Made by a program: the position numbers and the translations under genes. The notes beneath the pieces were generated by a model that saw only the letters and a list, made by a program, of their open reading frames with translations, had not been told where the DNA came from and ran no database searches. Shown here in pieces: positions 21,598-30,534 of a DNA stretch of 31,542 nucleotides. Origin of the DNA: Actinomycetota bacterium (GTDB lineage Bacteria > Actinomycetota > Actinomycetes > Streptosporangiales > Streptosporangiaceae); the NCBI GenBank assembly GCA_003161205.1, contig PMOU01000479.1, forward strand, positions 11,197 to 42,738, in the 5' to 3' direction. Position 1 is the stretch's first letter. Every line of letters begins with the position of its first letter.

Positions 21598-24420
21598 ATG
21601 AATGCGCTGCTCCCGTTCGTGATCCTCGGCATCACCGCCGGATCGGTCTACGGCCTGACCGGAACCGGCCTGGTGCTCACCTACAAGACCGCTGGCATCT
21701 TCAACTTTGCCCAGGGCGCGGTGGCCACGACCGGCGCCTATGTCTTCTACATCCTGCACGACGACGTCCTGCACCTACCCGCTGTGCCCACCGCGCTGAT
21801 CTGCGTGTTCGTGGTCGGCCCGGTTCTCGGCCTGGGCATGGAGGCGATGGCACGCCGGCTGGCGGATGCGTCCGCGACGATGAAGGTGGTCGCCACGATC
21901 GGCCTGGTCCTGGCGGTCCAGGGTTTCTTCTCGGCGACGTTCGGCACGCTGACCCGCACCTTCCCCGCCTGGCTGCCGCAGCGCGCGTTCGACATCGGCG
22001 GCGTGTTCGTCGGCGAAGACCAGATGATCATCACCGGCATCGCGCTGGCCGCGACCGTGGCCCTGTTCCTGTTCTTCCGCAGAACCCGGCTCGGCCTGGC
22101 CATGCGCGGCGTGGTCGACAACCCCGAACTGCTCGACCTGGGCGGCACCAGCCCGGCCGCGGTGCGCCGGTGGGCCTGGATCATCGGCTCCAGCTTCGCC
22201 GCCCTGGCCGGGATCTTGCTGGCGCCGAGTCTCGACCTGGACGCCACCGTGCTCACCTTGCTGGTCGTCCAGGCCTTCGGCGCCGCGGCAATCGGCCGGT
22301 TCTCCAGCCTCCCGCTCAGCTACATCGGCGGCCTGGTGATCGGCGTCATCGCCTCGGTCGCGACCAAATACGTCGTCACCGGCAGCGCCGCCCTCGCCGG
22401 GCTGCCCGCCAGCATCCCGTTCATCGTGCTCTTCCTCGTGCTGATCTTCACCCCCCGGTCCAAGCTGGCCGACCGGCGAGTGTCCCGGCCCCGGCTGGCG
22501 CCGTGGTACGCGGCGCCAGCCCGGATCCAGCTGGCCGGCGCCGCCGTAGTGGCCGTCGTCCTGCTGGCTGTCCCGCACCTCGTCAACGCCGGCCAGCTGC
22601 CTTACTGGTCGGATGGCCTGACCCAGGTCATCCTGTTCCTTTCCCTCGGCCTGCTTGTCCGCACGTCGGGGCAGGTGTCGCTGTGCCAGGCCGCGTTCGC
22701 GGCGATCGGCGCCACCACCATGGGGCACCTCACCGCGGGTTTCGGGCTGCCGTGGGGAGTTGCGCTGCTCCTAGCGGGCCTCGCGGCGGTCCCGGTCGGT
22801 GCGTTCATCGCGATCCCCGCCATCCGGCTGCCCGGAGTGTTCCTCGCCCTCGCCACCTTCGGCTTCGGCGTCACGATGGAGCAGATGGGTTACCCGCTAT
22901 GGATCATGTTCGGCTCGAGCTCGCTCGGCCAGGCGGTGAACCGGCCCGCCTTCGCGCAGGGTGATATCTCCTATTACTACCTGATATTCGCGTTCGTGGT
23001 GGTCGCGAGCCTGCTGGTGATGTGGCTGGTGCGCAGCAGACTCGGCCGGCTCCTGCGCGGGATGGCCGACTCGCCGGTCGCCCTGGCCACCCACGGGACG
23101 AGTGTGCTGGTGACCCGGGTGCTCGTGTTCTGCGTCGCGGCCTTCCTGGCCGGCGTCTCCGGAGCCCTGTTCGGCGGCGTTGTGCACACCGTCACCAGCT
23201 CAGACTTCACCTCGTTCAGCTCCCTGACCCTGCTCGCCCTGCTGGTCATCATGCCGGGCCGCGAACCCTGGTACGCATTCGGCGCGGCCTTCGTGCTGGT
23301 GGTCCTGCCGTCCTGGATCTCGACCGGGGCGACCGTGGATGACTGGCTCAACGTGCTGTTCGGCTTGCTCGCGGTGCAGGTGGCGCTCGGCTTCACCGCG
23401 CGCAACGAGCGGCTGCACGAGTTCCTGGACCGTATCGGCGGCCGTCGCCGGCCTCCGGCGAGCCCGCCCGAGGAGGTCCCTGAAGCCCCCGGGGTGCCGG
23501 TTCCGCAGGACGAACCGGCCAGGAAGCTCCCGGCCGTCCCGGTACTGGCAGCCGGGGCGTCCGCCCTGGCCGCTCAGCTGGCCGTCAACGGGGCGCGCTC
23601 CGCACAGATCCAGCCCGCTCCGTCCGCAACGTCCGGCCTGGACCTGGCCCATGTCACCGTGAGGTACGGCGGGCATGTCGCGGTCAACGACGTGAGCCTG
23701 ACCGCCCCGCCCGGCCGGATCACCGGCCTGATCGGGCCGAACGGCGCCGGCAAGACGACCCTGTTCAACGTGGCCTCTGGCCTGGTCCGGCCGGCGGCCG
23801 GCACGCTGCGCCTGCATGGCGCGGACCTGTCCGCGCTCGATCCGGCGGCGCGGGCCCGGCGTGGCCTCGGCCGCACCTTCCAGCAGATGGAGCTCTTCGA
23901 CTCGCTGACCGCGCGGGCAAACGTGTCCCTCGGCCGGGAGGCCGCACAGGCCGGCCGGCGGCCGTGGCGGCACCTGGCGGAGACCGGCAAGGAGCACCAC
24001 CGCCGCAGCGAAGCGGCCGAGCAGGCCATGGCGCTGGCCGGGATCGCCGACCTGGCCGACCGCCCGGTGGCGGCGCTGTCCACCGGGCAGCGGCGGCTGG
24101 TCGAGCTCGCCCGCTGCCTGGCCGGGGAGTTCGACGTGCTGCTGCTCGACGAGCCATCCTCCGGCCTGGACGGGACGGAGACCGCGCGGTTCGGTGCGAT
24201 CCTCACCCGGGTCGTCGCCGACCGGGGAGTCGGCATCTTGCTGGTGGAACACGACATGGCGCTGGTGATGAACATCTGCGACTACGTTCACGTGCTCGAC
24301 TTCGGGACGAAGATCTTCGAGGGAACCACGGCGGACGTGAGCTCCAGCGACACGGTCCGGGCCGCTTACCTCGGCACCGAGCCGGTCAGCCCAGCCCGTA
24401 AGTCAAAGATGGCGAGGTGA
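21598..24420 (+). CDS. Fused branched-chain-type ABC permease-permease-ATPase (LivH-LivM-LivG)
   Basis: This is a single 940-residue chain. Residues ~1-290 are a LivH-type permease (GSVYGLTGTGLVLTYKTAGIFNFAQGA, several transmembrane helices). Residues ~305-610 are a LivM-type permease (VRTSGQVSLCQAAFAAIGA, then IRLPGVFLALATFGFG and further helices). A Pro-rich and Ala-rich linker (about 620-680) leads to a LivG-type ATPase: Walker A GPNGAGKTT 713-721, Q-loop in GRTFQQMELF, signature LSTGQ 827-831 (Thr for the second Ser/Gly position), Walker B VLLLDEP 847-853, and H-loop in LLVEHDMAL. Permease-permease and LivM-LivG fusions are known in actinobacteria; all three in one chain is compact. AGGA precedes the ATG. 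The next gene starts 3 bp after the stop. Confidence 0.92.
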   Translation: MNALLPFVILGITAGSVYGLTGTGLVLTYKTAGIFNFAQGAVATTGAYVFYILHDDVLHLPAVPTALICVFVVGPVLGLGMEAMARRLADASATMKVVATIGLVLAVQGFFSATFGTLTRTFPAWLPQRAFDIGGVFVGEDQMIITGIALAATVALFLFFRRTRLGLAMRGVVDNPELLDLGGTSPAAVRRWAWIIGSSFAALAGILLAPSLDLDATVLTLLVVQAFGAAAIGRFSSLPLSYIGGLVIGVIASVATKYVVTGSAALAGLPASIPFIVLFLVLIFTPRSKLADRRVSRPRLAPWYAAPARIQLAGAAVVAVVLLAVPHLVNAGQLPYWSDGLTQVILFLSLGLLVRTSGQVSLCQAAFAAIGATTMGHLTAGFGLPWGVALLLAGLAAVPVGAFIAIPAIRLPGVFLALATFGFGVTMEQMGYPLWIMFGSSSLGQAVNRPAFAQGDISYYYLIFAFVVVASLLVMWLVRSRLGRLLRGMADSPVALATHGTSVLVTRVLVFCVAAFLAGVSGALFGGVVHTVTSSDFTSFSSLTLLALLVIMPGREPWYAFGAAFVLVVLPSWISTGATVDDWLNVLFGLLAVQVALGFTARNERLHEFLDRIGGRRRPPASPPEEVPEAPGVPVPQDEPARKLPAVPVLAAGASALAAQLAVNGARSAQIQPAPSATSGLDLAHVTVRYGGHVAVNDVSLTAPPGRITGLIGPNGAGKTTLFNVASGLVRPAAGTLRLHGADLSALDPAARARRGLGRTFQQMELFDSLTARANVSLGREAAQAGRRPWRHLAETGKEHHRRSEAAEQAMALAGIADLADRPVAALSTGQRRLVELARCLAGEFDVLLLDEPSSGLDGTETARFGAILTRVVADRGVGILLVEHDMALVMNICDYVHVLDFGTKIFEGTTADVSSSDTVRAAYLGTEPVSPARKSKMAR

Positions 24421-24423
24421 CCG

Positions 24424-27400
24424 GTGAGCGAGCTGGAGGCGAGCGGGAAGCAGAGCGCGATGCTGGAACTGCGCGGGATCCGGGCCGGTTACGGCGAGCA
24501 CACCGTGCTCCGCGATGTCTCGCTGACCGTCCAGCCGGGTACCGTGGTGGCGGTCCTGGGACCCAACGGGGCTGGCAAGACCACCTTGCTGCGCGTCGCC
24601 TCCGGGCTGCTCAGGCCCTCGGCCGGGACGGTGCTGATGGCCGGCGAGGACGTCACGCGGGCCCGGCCGCACCTCCGGGCCAGGCGCGGGCTGTGCCATA
24701 TCCCCGAGGGCCGCGGCATCTACCCGACGCTGACCGTCCGGGAGAATCTTGTCCTGAACTCGCGCAAGGGCGCGGAAGCCGCCGCGCTGGACCGGGCCAC
24801 CTCAGCCTTCCCGCTGCTCGGGGGAAAGCTGCGTCAGCCCGCCGGACAGCTGTCCGGCGGCCAGCAGCAGATGCTGTCGCTGGTCCGCGCCTACCTCACC
24901 GATCCCAGGCTGGTCCTGGTCGATGAGGCGTCGATGGGGCTCGCTCCGGTGGTCGTGGACGAGGTCTTCGAGTTCCTCGGCCAGATCGTCGCGTCCGGCG
25001 TTGCCCTGCTCATCGTAGAGCAGTACGTCAGCCGCGCCCTGGCCCTCGCCGACCGCGTGTACCTGCTGAACAAGGGCGGCGTGGTGTTCAGCGGCCAGCC
25101 GCAGGACGTCGGCGAGGAACTTGTCACGCACTACCTCGGCGCCGCCGCGGGCGCGCACTTACCCCCGTCGGCCAGGCCGCTGCCCGCCGCTTTCGTCCCT
25201 TCTTCAGCCGAACGGCCGTGGTTCAACCCCCGGCACTCTCAGTCCGTGCCGATCTTTCTTATCCCAGGAGTGGAACAGGTGAACGACATACGGCTCAGCC
25301 TTCTGTCCGCCGACGACCCCGATCCGTGGCCGCGGCCCGCTACGGTCTCGGCGGCGTCGGCGTTTGCCGCCGTCGCGATCGCGAAGCCGGCGGTCGCTTC
25401 TGCCGCCCGGGTCGAAGCCGCCGGGCCGGACGTCCCGCGCCGGCTGGCGCCGCTGCGGACCTGGCAGTTCACCAGCGAGCTAGCGGGCCAGAAGACCACC
25501 GTCGCCGTCCCGGACGTCTGGAGCCGGCGCGATCCCGGCCTGGCCGACCACCGCGGACCGTGCCGCTACGAGCGGTCAGTCACCGCCGGGGGACCGTTCG
25601 CCCGGTTGCTGCTGTCCGGGGTTGACTATCTCGCCCAGGTCCTGGTGGACGGCGAACAGCAAGCCGTGCACGAGGGTGGCTTCACCCCGATCGCCGTCGG
25701 CATTCCCTGCGGCCGCCCGGTCGAGGTGGTCGTGGTGGTCCGCGACCCCGCCGAGCCGGAGCTGCTGAAGCCCAACGCGGCGATGGCGCCCAAGCGCAAG
25801 GTGAAGGGAGTACACGAGTGGCACGACTCGCGTCCCGGCGGCCTCGGCACCGGGCACCTGTTCCGGCCGCACTGGGCGGTCCGGTGGGGGACCGGCGGCA
25901 TGACCGGACCGGCGTTCGTGCACGAGACGGGGGCGGTGCGCATCGACGCCGTCTTCGTCACCCCGATGCGGGCAGAGGGGGCACGGGCCGAGGAAGGCTG
26001 GCGGCTGCGGATTTCGTGGGTCGTGACCAACCTTGACGCCGAAGCGCGCGATGTGGTGCTGTCGGCGGCTCTGGGCGGCCAGGAGGTCCAGGCCGCCGTC
26101 CGGCTGGCGCCGGGGGCCGGGCGCTGCTCGATCGTCGCCGGGGTCGACGGCGTGCTCCCGTGGACGGTCGATGCTCCGCACCGCTACCAGGTCCATGCGG
26201 CCGTGACGGTCGCAGGTGAGCCGAGCGACGGCATCACGGTCCCGCTCGGATTCCGCACTATCGAGATGGACGTCGCGGGTGAGCGGCAGTTCCAGCTAGC
26301 GCTCAACGGCCGGCGCACCTACCTCCGGGCGGCCAACTACATCGGCAGCGTGTGGCCGCCGGAGTTGACGCCGGAGCTGGTCGAACGCGACGTCCGGCTA
26401 GCCCGGCAGGCGAATCTCAACGCCCTGGGCGTGCATGCCTCCAGCTGCCCGCCGATCTACGACGTGGCGGACCGGCTGGGCCTGCTGGTGCAGCAGGATT
26501 TCCCGCTGCAGTGGTCCTACCTTCCCGACGCCGGACCGATGATCGAAGCAGGTCCGACCTTCCGGGAGGCATCGCTGCAGCTCGCGGCCGAGATGGTCTA
26601 TGACCTCTATAACCACCCGAGCCTGGTCTACTGGTGCGGCCACAACGAGCCGGGGTATCAGCTCGCCGAGGCCTTCGCGAAGGTCGAGACGGTGGCGCTG
26701 CCGTTGGAGCTGTCCGCCGTCGCCGCCTACATCCAGCAGCTGCCGGACGAAAGCGAGGTCGATGAGGCCAGGGCGGCGCTGTTCCGGCTCGTCGACCCGA
26801 CCCGCCCGGCCGTGCAGGCGTCCGGCCTCGGCGGCTCGCGGCAGGACGGAGACACCCACGAGTACAAGGGCTCACTGTCCGGGGGGCACGTCAGCGAGGG
26901 ACGGTTCGGCCAGGCCGCTTACGTCAGCGAGTACGGTGTCTGGTCGGCGAACTTCTCGGCGGCGCAGCGGGCCGTAGGCGCCGTGGGTGACTGGCCGCCA
27001 CCGCCCGGCGTGGACGCGGAGTGGTATGAGCAGACCCACTACGCCTCGATCCAGTCTGCCTATGCCGGCACTCCCGAGCGCTACGAAGACTTTGCGACCT
27101 GGTGCTTCGCGGGCCAGCTTTGGGCCGGCTGGCACGCCAAGGTGTGCACCGAGATGTGCCGGGCCGCGTGGTTCGCCCCCTCGGCCGGCCAGCGCTGGCA
27201 CTTCCTCGTCGACTACTGGGGTGACGGCGGGGCAGGCGTCGTCGACCGGTTGCGGACCACCGGCCCGGCGTTCCGGGGGCTGGCGGCGGCCAACCGGCCC
27301 CTGCTGCCGATCGTGCCGCCGCCGCCGGCCGGCCGGGTCGTGCCCGGGACCCCGCTGCGGCTTCCGCTCGTCGTCGTCAACGACACCGGCGAATGCTTCA

Positions 27401-27987
27401 CCGGGCCGGTAACGTGGCGCGTCGCCCGGCTCGGCCCCGACGACGCGTTCGTCATCGGGGCCGACCTCCCGGACTGTCCCGGCCCGCCGAGCGCACCGAC
27501 CGCCCCGCCCGGGCACGTCTGCGTGCTGCCCAGGCGTCCCGGCGAAACGGTTACCGCGGGAGTGGTCGACGCGCACGTCGGTTCCGACAGCGCCGCGACC
27601 GTCGCCGAGATCGGCTGGACAGCGGACATCACTGGTCCGATCGCGGTCTTCGTGCAGGCCGGCGACGTCGCCAACTGGACCTCGTTCGTCGTAGCGGCAC
27701 CGGAGTGGCGGGCCCAGCCGGGCCTGGCCGGCCCGCGCCGGTTCCGGGTGACCTCGCAGCGACCTGGTCAGCTGCGCCGCCGGTGGACCGGCGAGCCGGC
27801 CGACATGGCGGCTGCGCCTCCGGATCAGTACATGCTCGGCGGGCTGGCCGTCGACGTCTTCGATGACGTGCACATCCGCGCCGACGGCAGCGTGGTCACC
27901 GCTCCATTGCCCTGGCCGGCTCCGGCGCCGGAACCGCCGGAGCCAGAGCCGCCGGAGCCAGAGCCGGAAGCGCCCGGCCGTGGCTGA
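24424..27987 (+). CDS. LivF-type ABC ATPase in frame with a GH2 beta-mannosidase-like glycosidase
   Basis: The open frame codes for 1187 residues. Residues 1-240 are a complete LivF ATPase: Walker A GPNGAGKTT 46-54, signature LSGGQ 143-147, Walker B LVLVDEAS 163-170, H-loop replaced by Q200 (IVEQY), typical ending HYLGA. A ~45-residue Pro/Ser-rich joint carries no family similarity. From about 286 on comes a family 2 glycoside hydrolase: jelly-roll sugar-binding domain, Ig-like domain, TIM barrel with acid/base E742 (WCGHNEP) and nucleophile E836 (YVSEYG), then C-terminal beta domains and a PPEPE repeat tail. Either it is a true ATPase-glycosidase fusion, or two genes that lost the stop between them; a strong internal Shine-Dalgarno and GTG at 25279 favour at least some separate GH2 synthesis. 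Confidence 0.85.
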   Translation: MSELEASGKQSAMLELRGIRAGYGEHTVLRDVSLTVQPGTVVAVLGPNGAGKTTLLRVASGLLRPSAGTVLMAGEDVTRARPHLRARRGLCHIPEGRGIYPTLTVRENLVLNSRKGAEAAALDRATSAFPLLGGKLRQPAGQLSGGQQQMLSLVRAYLTDPRLVLVDEASMGLAPVVVDEVFEFLGQIVASGVALLIVEQYVSRALALADRVYLLNKGGVVFSGQPQDVGEELVTHYLGAAAGAHLPPSARPLPAAFVPSSAERPWFNPRHSQSVPIFLIPGVEQVNDIRLSLLSADDPDPWPRPATVSAASAFAAVAIAKPAVASAARVEAAGPDVPRRLAPLRTWQFTSELAGQKTTVAVPDVWSRRDPGLADHRGPCRYERSVTAGGPFARLLLSGVDYLAQVLVDGEQQAVHEGGFTPIAVGIPCGRPVEVVVVVRDPAEPELLKPNAAMAPKRKVKGVHEWHDSRPGGLGTGHLFRPHWAVRWGTGGMTGPAFVHETGAVRIDAVFVTPMRAEGARAEEGWRLRISWVVTNLDAEARDVVLSAALGGQEVQAAVRLAPGAGRCSIVAGVDGVLPWTVDAPHRYQVHAAVTVAGEPSDGITVPLGFRTIEMDVAGERQFQLALNGRRTYLRAANYIGSVWPPELTPELVERDVRLARQANLNALGVHASSCPPIYDVADRLGLLVQQDFPLQWSYLPDAGPMIEAGPTFREASLQLAAEMVYDLYNHPSLVYWCGHNEPGYQLAEAFAKVETVALPLELSAVAAYIQQLPDESEVDEARAALFRLVDPTRPAVQASGLGGSRQDGDTHEYKGSLSGGHVSEGRFGQAAYVSEYGVWSANFSAAQRAVGAVGDWPPPPGVDAEWYEQTHYASIQSAYAGTPERYEDFATWCFAGQLWAGWHAKVCTEMCRAAWFAPSAGQRWHFLVDYWGDGGAGVVDRLRTTGPAFRGLAAANRPLLPIVPPPPAGRVVPGTPLRLPLVVVNDTGECFTGPVTWRVARLGPDDAFVIGADLPDCPGPPSAPTAPPGHVCVLPRRPGETVTAGVVDAHVGSDSAATVAEIGWTADITGPIAVFVQAGDVANWTSFVVAAPEWRAQPGLAGPRRFRVTSQRPGQLRRRWTGEPADMAAAPPDQYMLGGLAVDVFDDVHIRADGSVVTAPLPWPAPAPEPPEPEPPEPEPEAPGRG
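25266..25281 (+). promoter_or_regulatory. Internal Shine-Dalgarno and GTG at the ATPase-glycosidase junction
   Basis: AGGAG at 25266-25270, eight-base spacing, GTG at 25279-25281. The bases just before it (25240-25265) are less GC-rich than the surrounding coding DNA and look like a former intergenic stretch. Confidence 0.6.
25279..27987 (+). other. Putative independently initiated GH2 glycosidase (beta-mannosidase-like), 902 residues
   Basis: The GTG at 25279 is in frame with the LivF frame and has AGGAG (25266-25270) eight bases ahead. From here the product is 902 residues, close to ordinary bacterial beta-mannosidases. Both catalytic glutamates are present and 94 residues apart, as in family 2 mannosidases. 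No signal peptide follows either start, so the enzyme should be cytoplasmic and act on an imported glycoside. Sugar specificity (mannose versus galactose or glucuronic acid) cannot be settled by eye. Confidence 0.65.
27934..27963 (+). repeat. Two tandem 15-bp repeats at the GH2 C-terminus
   Basis: CCGCCGGAGCCAGAG is repeated exactly (27934-27948 and 27949-27963) and encodes PPEPE twice in the acidic proline-rich tail of the glycosidase. Confidence 0.9.
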
Positions 27988-28810
27988 GGCTGGCGCGCGG
28001 GCTAACCTCGCGGTGCAGCTTTCCACCGTCCGCCAGGATCTGACGCGCGACCTCGACCGGACGCTCGGGCGCATCGCGGACATGGGTTTCGCCGCCGTCG
28101 AGCCCGTACTCGACATGACTGCCCCGGCCCCGTTGATGCGCGTCATCCAGACGGCGCTGCCCGGCTGGCGACCATTCGACGTCCCGGCGTCGCTGCTGCG
28201 AGCCCGGCTGGACGCGCACGGGCTCGCTGTCACCTCGACCCATGCCTACCTGCCCGAACCCGGCCGGCTGGCCCAAGTACTACAGGAGCAGGCCGTGCTT
28301 GGCAGCCGTCTCATGGTCGTGCCGCTGCTGTTCGACTACGAAAGCGGCGTGGTGGAACGGATGTCAGAACTGGCAACTGTCCAGCGGGCGGCGGAACGGT
28401 TCAATGCGGCCTCTGCGGTGGCTCGCTCCTTCGGGATGTCGCTGGGCTACCACAATCATCCGTGGGACATGCAGAACCGGATCGGGGACCGGACGAGCCT
28501 GGAGACGTTCTTCTCCCTCGTCGACCCCCGCATCGTCGCGGAAGTTGACGCTTACTGGGCCCAGTTCGCGGGCCACGATCCGGCCGCGCTGATCGCGTCG
28601 CTGGGTCCCCGCGTGACGCACGTGCACCTGAAGGACGGACGCGGCGGGACGACAGACTCGAGCCTTCCGCTCGGGGCCGGCTCGCTGAACGTCGACGCGA
28701 TCCTCACCGCCGCCACATACGCGCGGTGGTGGATTCTCGAGCTCGACAACATGGGCGAGGACGTGTGGGACGTGCTGCGGCGCAGCCTTGGCCATCTTGC
28801 CCGCAGCTGA
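27980..28810 (+). CDS. Sugar phosphate isomerase/epimerase-like TIM-barrel protein
   Basis: This 276-residue protein belongs to the xylose-isomerase-like/AP-endonuclease-2 TIM-barrel superfamily. It shows NLAVQLSTVRQDL at the first strand, the MGFAAVEPV strand, YHNHPWDM (about 155-162), EVDAYWAQFAGHDP (about 185-198) and HVHLKDGRG (about 213-221), with the Glu/Asp/His metal ligands typical of the family. It likely isomerises or epimerises the sugar released by the glycosidase. GTG 27980 overlaps the glycosidase stop by 8 bp; a longer in-frame start at 27863 only adds an Arg-rich shadow of the upstream gene. It ends 8 bp from the convergent acyl-CoA synthetase. Confidence 0.87.
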   Translation: MAEAGARANLAVQLSTVRQDLTRDLDRTLGRIADMGFAAVEPVLDMTAPAPLMRVIQTALPGWRPFDVPASLLRARLDAHGLAVTSTHAYLPEPGRLAQVLQEQAVLGSRLMVVPLLFDYESGVVERMSELATVQRAAERFNAASAVARSFGMSLGYHNHPWDMQNRIGDRTSLETFFSLVDPRIVAEVDAYWAQFAGHDPAALIASLGPRVTHVHLKDGRGGTTDSSLPLGAGSLNVDAILTAATYARWWILELDNMGEDVWDVLRRSLGHLARS

Positions 28811-28818
28811 CTTTGCGC

Positions 28819-30375
28819 TTACCGGCGCGGGCGGTACGGCCCGGGGGTCGCGCCGAACCGCTCGCGCAGCGGGCCGCGCCGGATCTTCCCGACCGGAGTC
28901 CGCAGTTCCGCGGTCGTGAACTCGAAGGACCGCGGGTACTTGAACCCGGCCAGGTGCGCGCGGCAGTAAGCGCCCAGGCGCTCCGCCAGTTCCTGCCCGC
29001 CCGCCCCGGAGGCGCCGCCCGCCACCTGCACCACGGCCTTTACCTGCTCACCCATCTCCGGGTCAGGGACGCCGAGGACCGCGACGTCGAGCACGTCCGG
29101 ATGCAGGGTGAGCACGTTCTCGATCTCCTGCGGATAGATGTTCACCCCGCCCGAGATGATCAGGTTGCTGGCCCGGTCGGTGAGGTAGAGGTAGCCGTCC
29201 TCATCGAGGTACCCGACATCGCCCACGGTCCGCCAGCCGCGCGCGTCGGCGGCGGCGGCGGTCTTACCCGGGTCGCCGTGGTACTCCGAAGGCGCGCCGC
29301 CCTCGAAAAAGATGGTCCCGGCCTCACCCGGCGGCAGCTCCGCCCCGTCAAGACCGACGACGTGCGGAACGCCCAGCAGCGGCCGGCCGACGGACCCTGG
29401 CCTGCGCAGCCACTCATCGGAAAAGATCGAGGCCGCGCCGAACCCTTCGGTCATCGAGTAGAACTCGAACAGGATCGGCCCCCACCAGCTGATCATGGCT
29501 TGCTTGACCGGGACCGGGCAGGGCGCCGCGGCGTGCACCGCCCAGCGCAGGCTGCTCAGGTCGTACGCGCTCCGCACCAAAGCAGGCAGCTTCAGCATCC
29601 GGACGAACATGGTCGGTACCCACTGGCCGTGGGTCACCCGTTGCGTCTCGATGAGCCGCAGCGCCTGCTCGGCGTCGAACCGCTCCATCACCACCACGGT
29701 CGCCCCGCTCCGGTGGCAGGACAAGGTCCAGGCCAGCGGTGCGGCGTGGTAGAGCGGACCCGGGGACAGGTACACGTCACCTTCGGCCATGCCGAGCAGC
29801 TCGCGCAGCCAGTGCCCGGCAATGTCCGGGTGCTCACCGAAGGCCGCCGCACTGACCGGCCGCTTGATCCCCTTCGGCCGCCCCGTGGTCCCCGAGCTGT
29901 AGAGCATGACGTCGCCCTCGCACTCGTCCGGGATCGGGGTCTGGGGCCGGCTGCCGACCACGTCGGAGTAGGCGTCCCAGCCGGGGATCGTGCCGCCGAT
30001 CATCAGCCGCCGCACGCCCGGCGCCAGCATCGGCCCCAGCTGGGCGGCCAGGCCGGCCAGCTGATGGCTGATCACCACCATCCCGGCCCCGCTGTCGGTG
30101 ACCACGTATCCGGCCTCTTCGGCGGTCAGGTGCCAGTTCACGGCAGTGAACTGCAAGCCGGAGCGCTGCGCGCCCCAGGCCAGGTCCAGCAGTTCCGGCC
30201 GGTTCTCCATGATCGCGGCCAGGCCGTCCCCGGGACGCAGCCCGTTCTGCCTGGCCAGCCAGGCCACCTGGTTGGAGCGGGCCTCCAGCTCAGCGTAGGT
30301 CACCACCGTGCCGGCGGTGCCCATGACGACGGCCGGCCGCTCCGGCTCCTTGGCGGCGAAGACTCCCGGATGCAT
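28819..30375 (-). CDS. Acyl-CoA synthetase (AMP-forming), second copy
   Basis: This 518-residue ANL-superfamily ligase has the P-loop YSSGTTGRPKG (about 160-170), YSMTEG as A5 (about 310), GDVGYLDEDGYLYLTDR (about 388-404), ISGGVNIYPQEIE, and the catalytic Lys in PVGKIRRG near the C-terminus. It is clearly different from the ligase at 18-19.8 kb, so the two may activate successive acids or different substrates of one pathway. ATG 30375 is chosen over GTG 30399 because GGAGG lies seven bases before it. It is divergent from an SDR gene across an operator-like palindrome. Confidence 0.9.
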   Translation of the reverse strand: MHPGVFAAKEPERPAVVMGTAGTVVTYAELEARSNQVAWLARQNGLRPGDGLAAIMENRPELLDLAWGAQRSGLQFTAVNWHLTAEEAGYVVTDSGAGMVVISHQLAGLAAQLGPMLAPGVRRLMIGGTIPGWDAYSDVVGSRPQTPIPDECEGDVMLYSSGTTGRPKGIKRPVSAAAFGEHPDIAGHWLRELLGMAEGDVYLSPGPLYHAAPLAWTLSCHRSGATVVVMERFDAEQALRLIETQRVTHGQWVPTMFVRMLKLPALVRSAYDLSSLRWAVHAAAPCPVPVKQAMISWWGPILFEFYSMTEGFGAASIFSDEWLRRPGSVGRPLLGVPHVVGLDGAELPPGEAGTIFFEGGAPSEYHGDPGKTAAAADARGWRTVGDVGYLDEDGYLYLTDRASNLIISGGVNIYPQEIENVLTLHPDVLDVAVLGVPDPEMGEQVKAVVQVAGGASGAGGQELAERLGAYCRAHLAGFKYPRSFEFTTAELRTPVGKIRRGPLRERFGATPGPYRPRR

Positions 30376-30423
30376 GATGCGCCCTCCAGACCAGGCCACG
30401 ACGAGCCAGTACTGATAGAATCA

Positions 30424-30453
30424 GTTGACTTATTATTCTAAATCAACAACGAT
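30424..30453. promoter_or_regulatory. 24-bp palindromic operator between the second synthetase and the SDR
   Basis: GTTGACTTA (30424-30432), TTATTC, TAAATCAAC (30439-30447): 9-bp arms with 8 matching positions, in an AT-rich island. Rightwards it contains TTGACT (30425-30430) with AACGAT 17 bases later (30448-30453), a plausible promoter for the SDR. The site can also control the leftward synthetase. Confidence 0.6.
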
Positions 30454-30534
30454 CGGTCCAGGCATCCGGATCTCTCGATGCCCGGACGCCTGAATACCCG
30501 GAAGGGTGCGTGCACCCGCCCAGGAGGAGAAGTC

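Noticed and set aside
20311..21774. 487-codon antisense frame opposite the binding protein
   Set aside because: Low-complexity Gly/Arg/His/Val product; the plus strand has a lipobox and a full binding-protein fold.
23200..24291. 363-codon antisense frame opposite the permease-ATPase fusion
   Set aside because: The plus strand carries Walker A, signature and Walker B motifs here.
27863..27979. Upstream extension of the sugar isomerase-like gene
   Set aside because: It is Arg/Ser-rich shadow of the glycosidase tail; GTG 27980 begins just before the family similarity.
28726..30441. 571-codon plus-strand frame opposite the second acyl-CoA synthetase
   Set aside because: Composition is typical of a shadow frame; the minus strand has complete ANL motifs.
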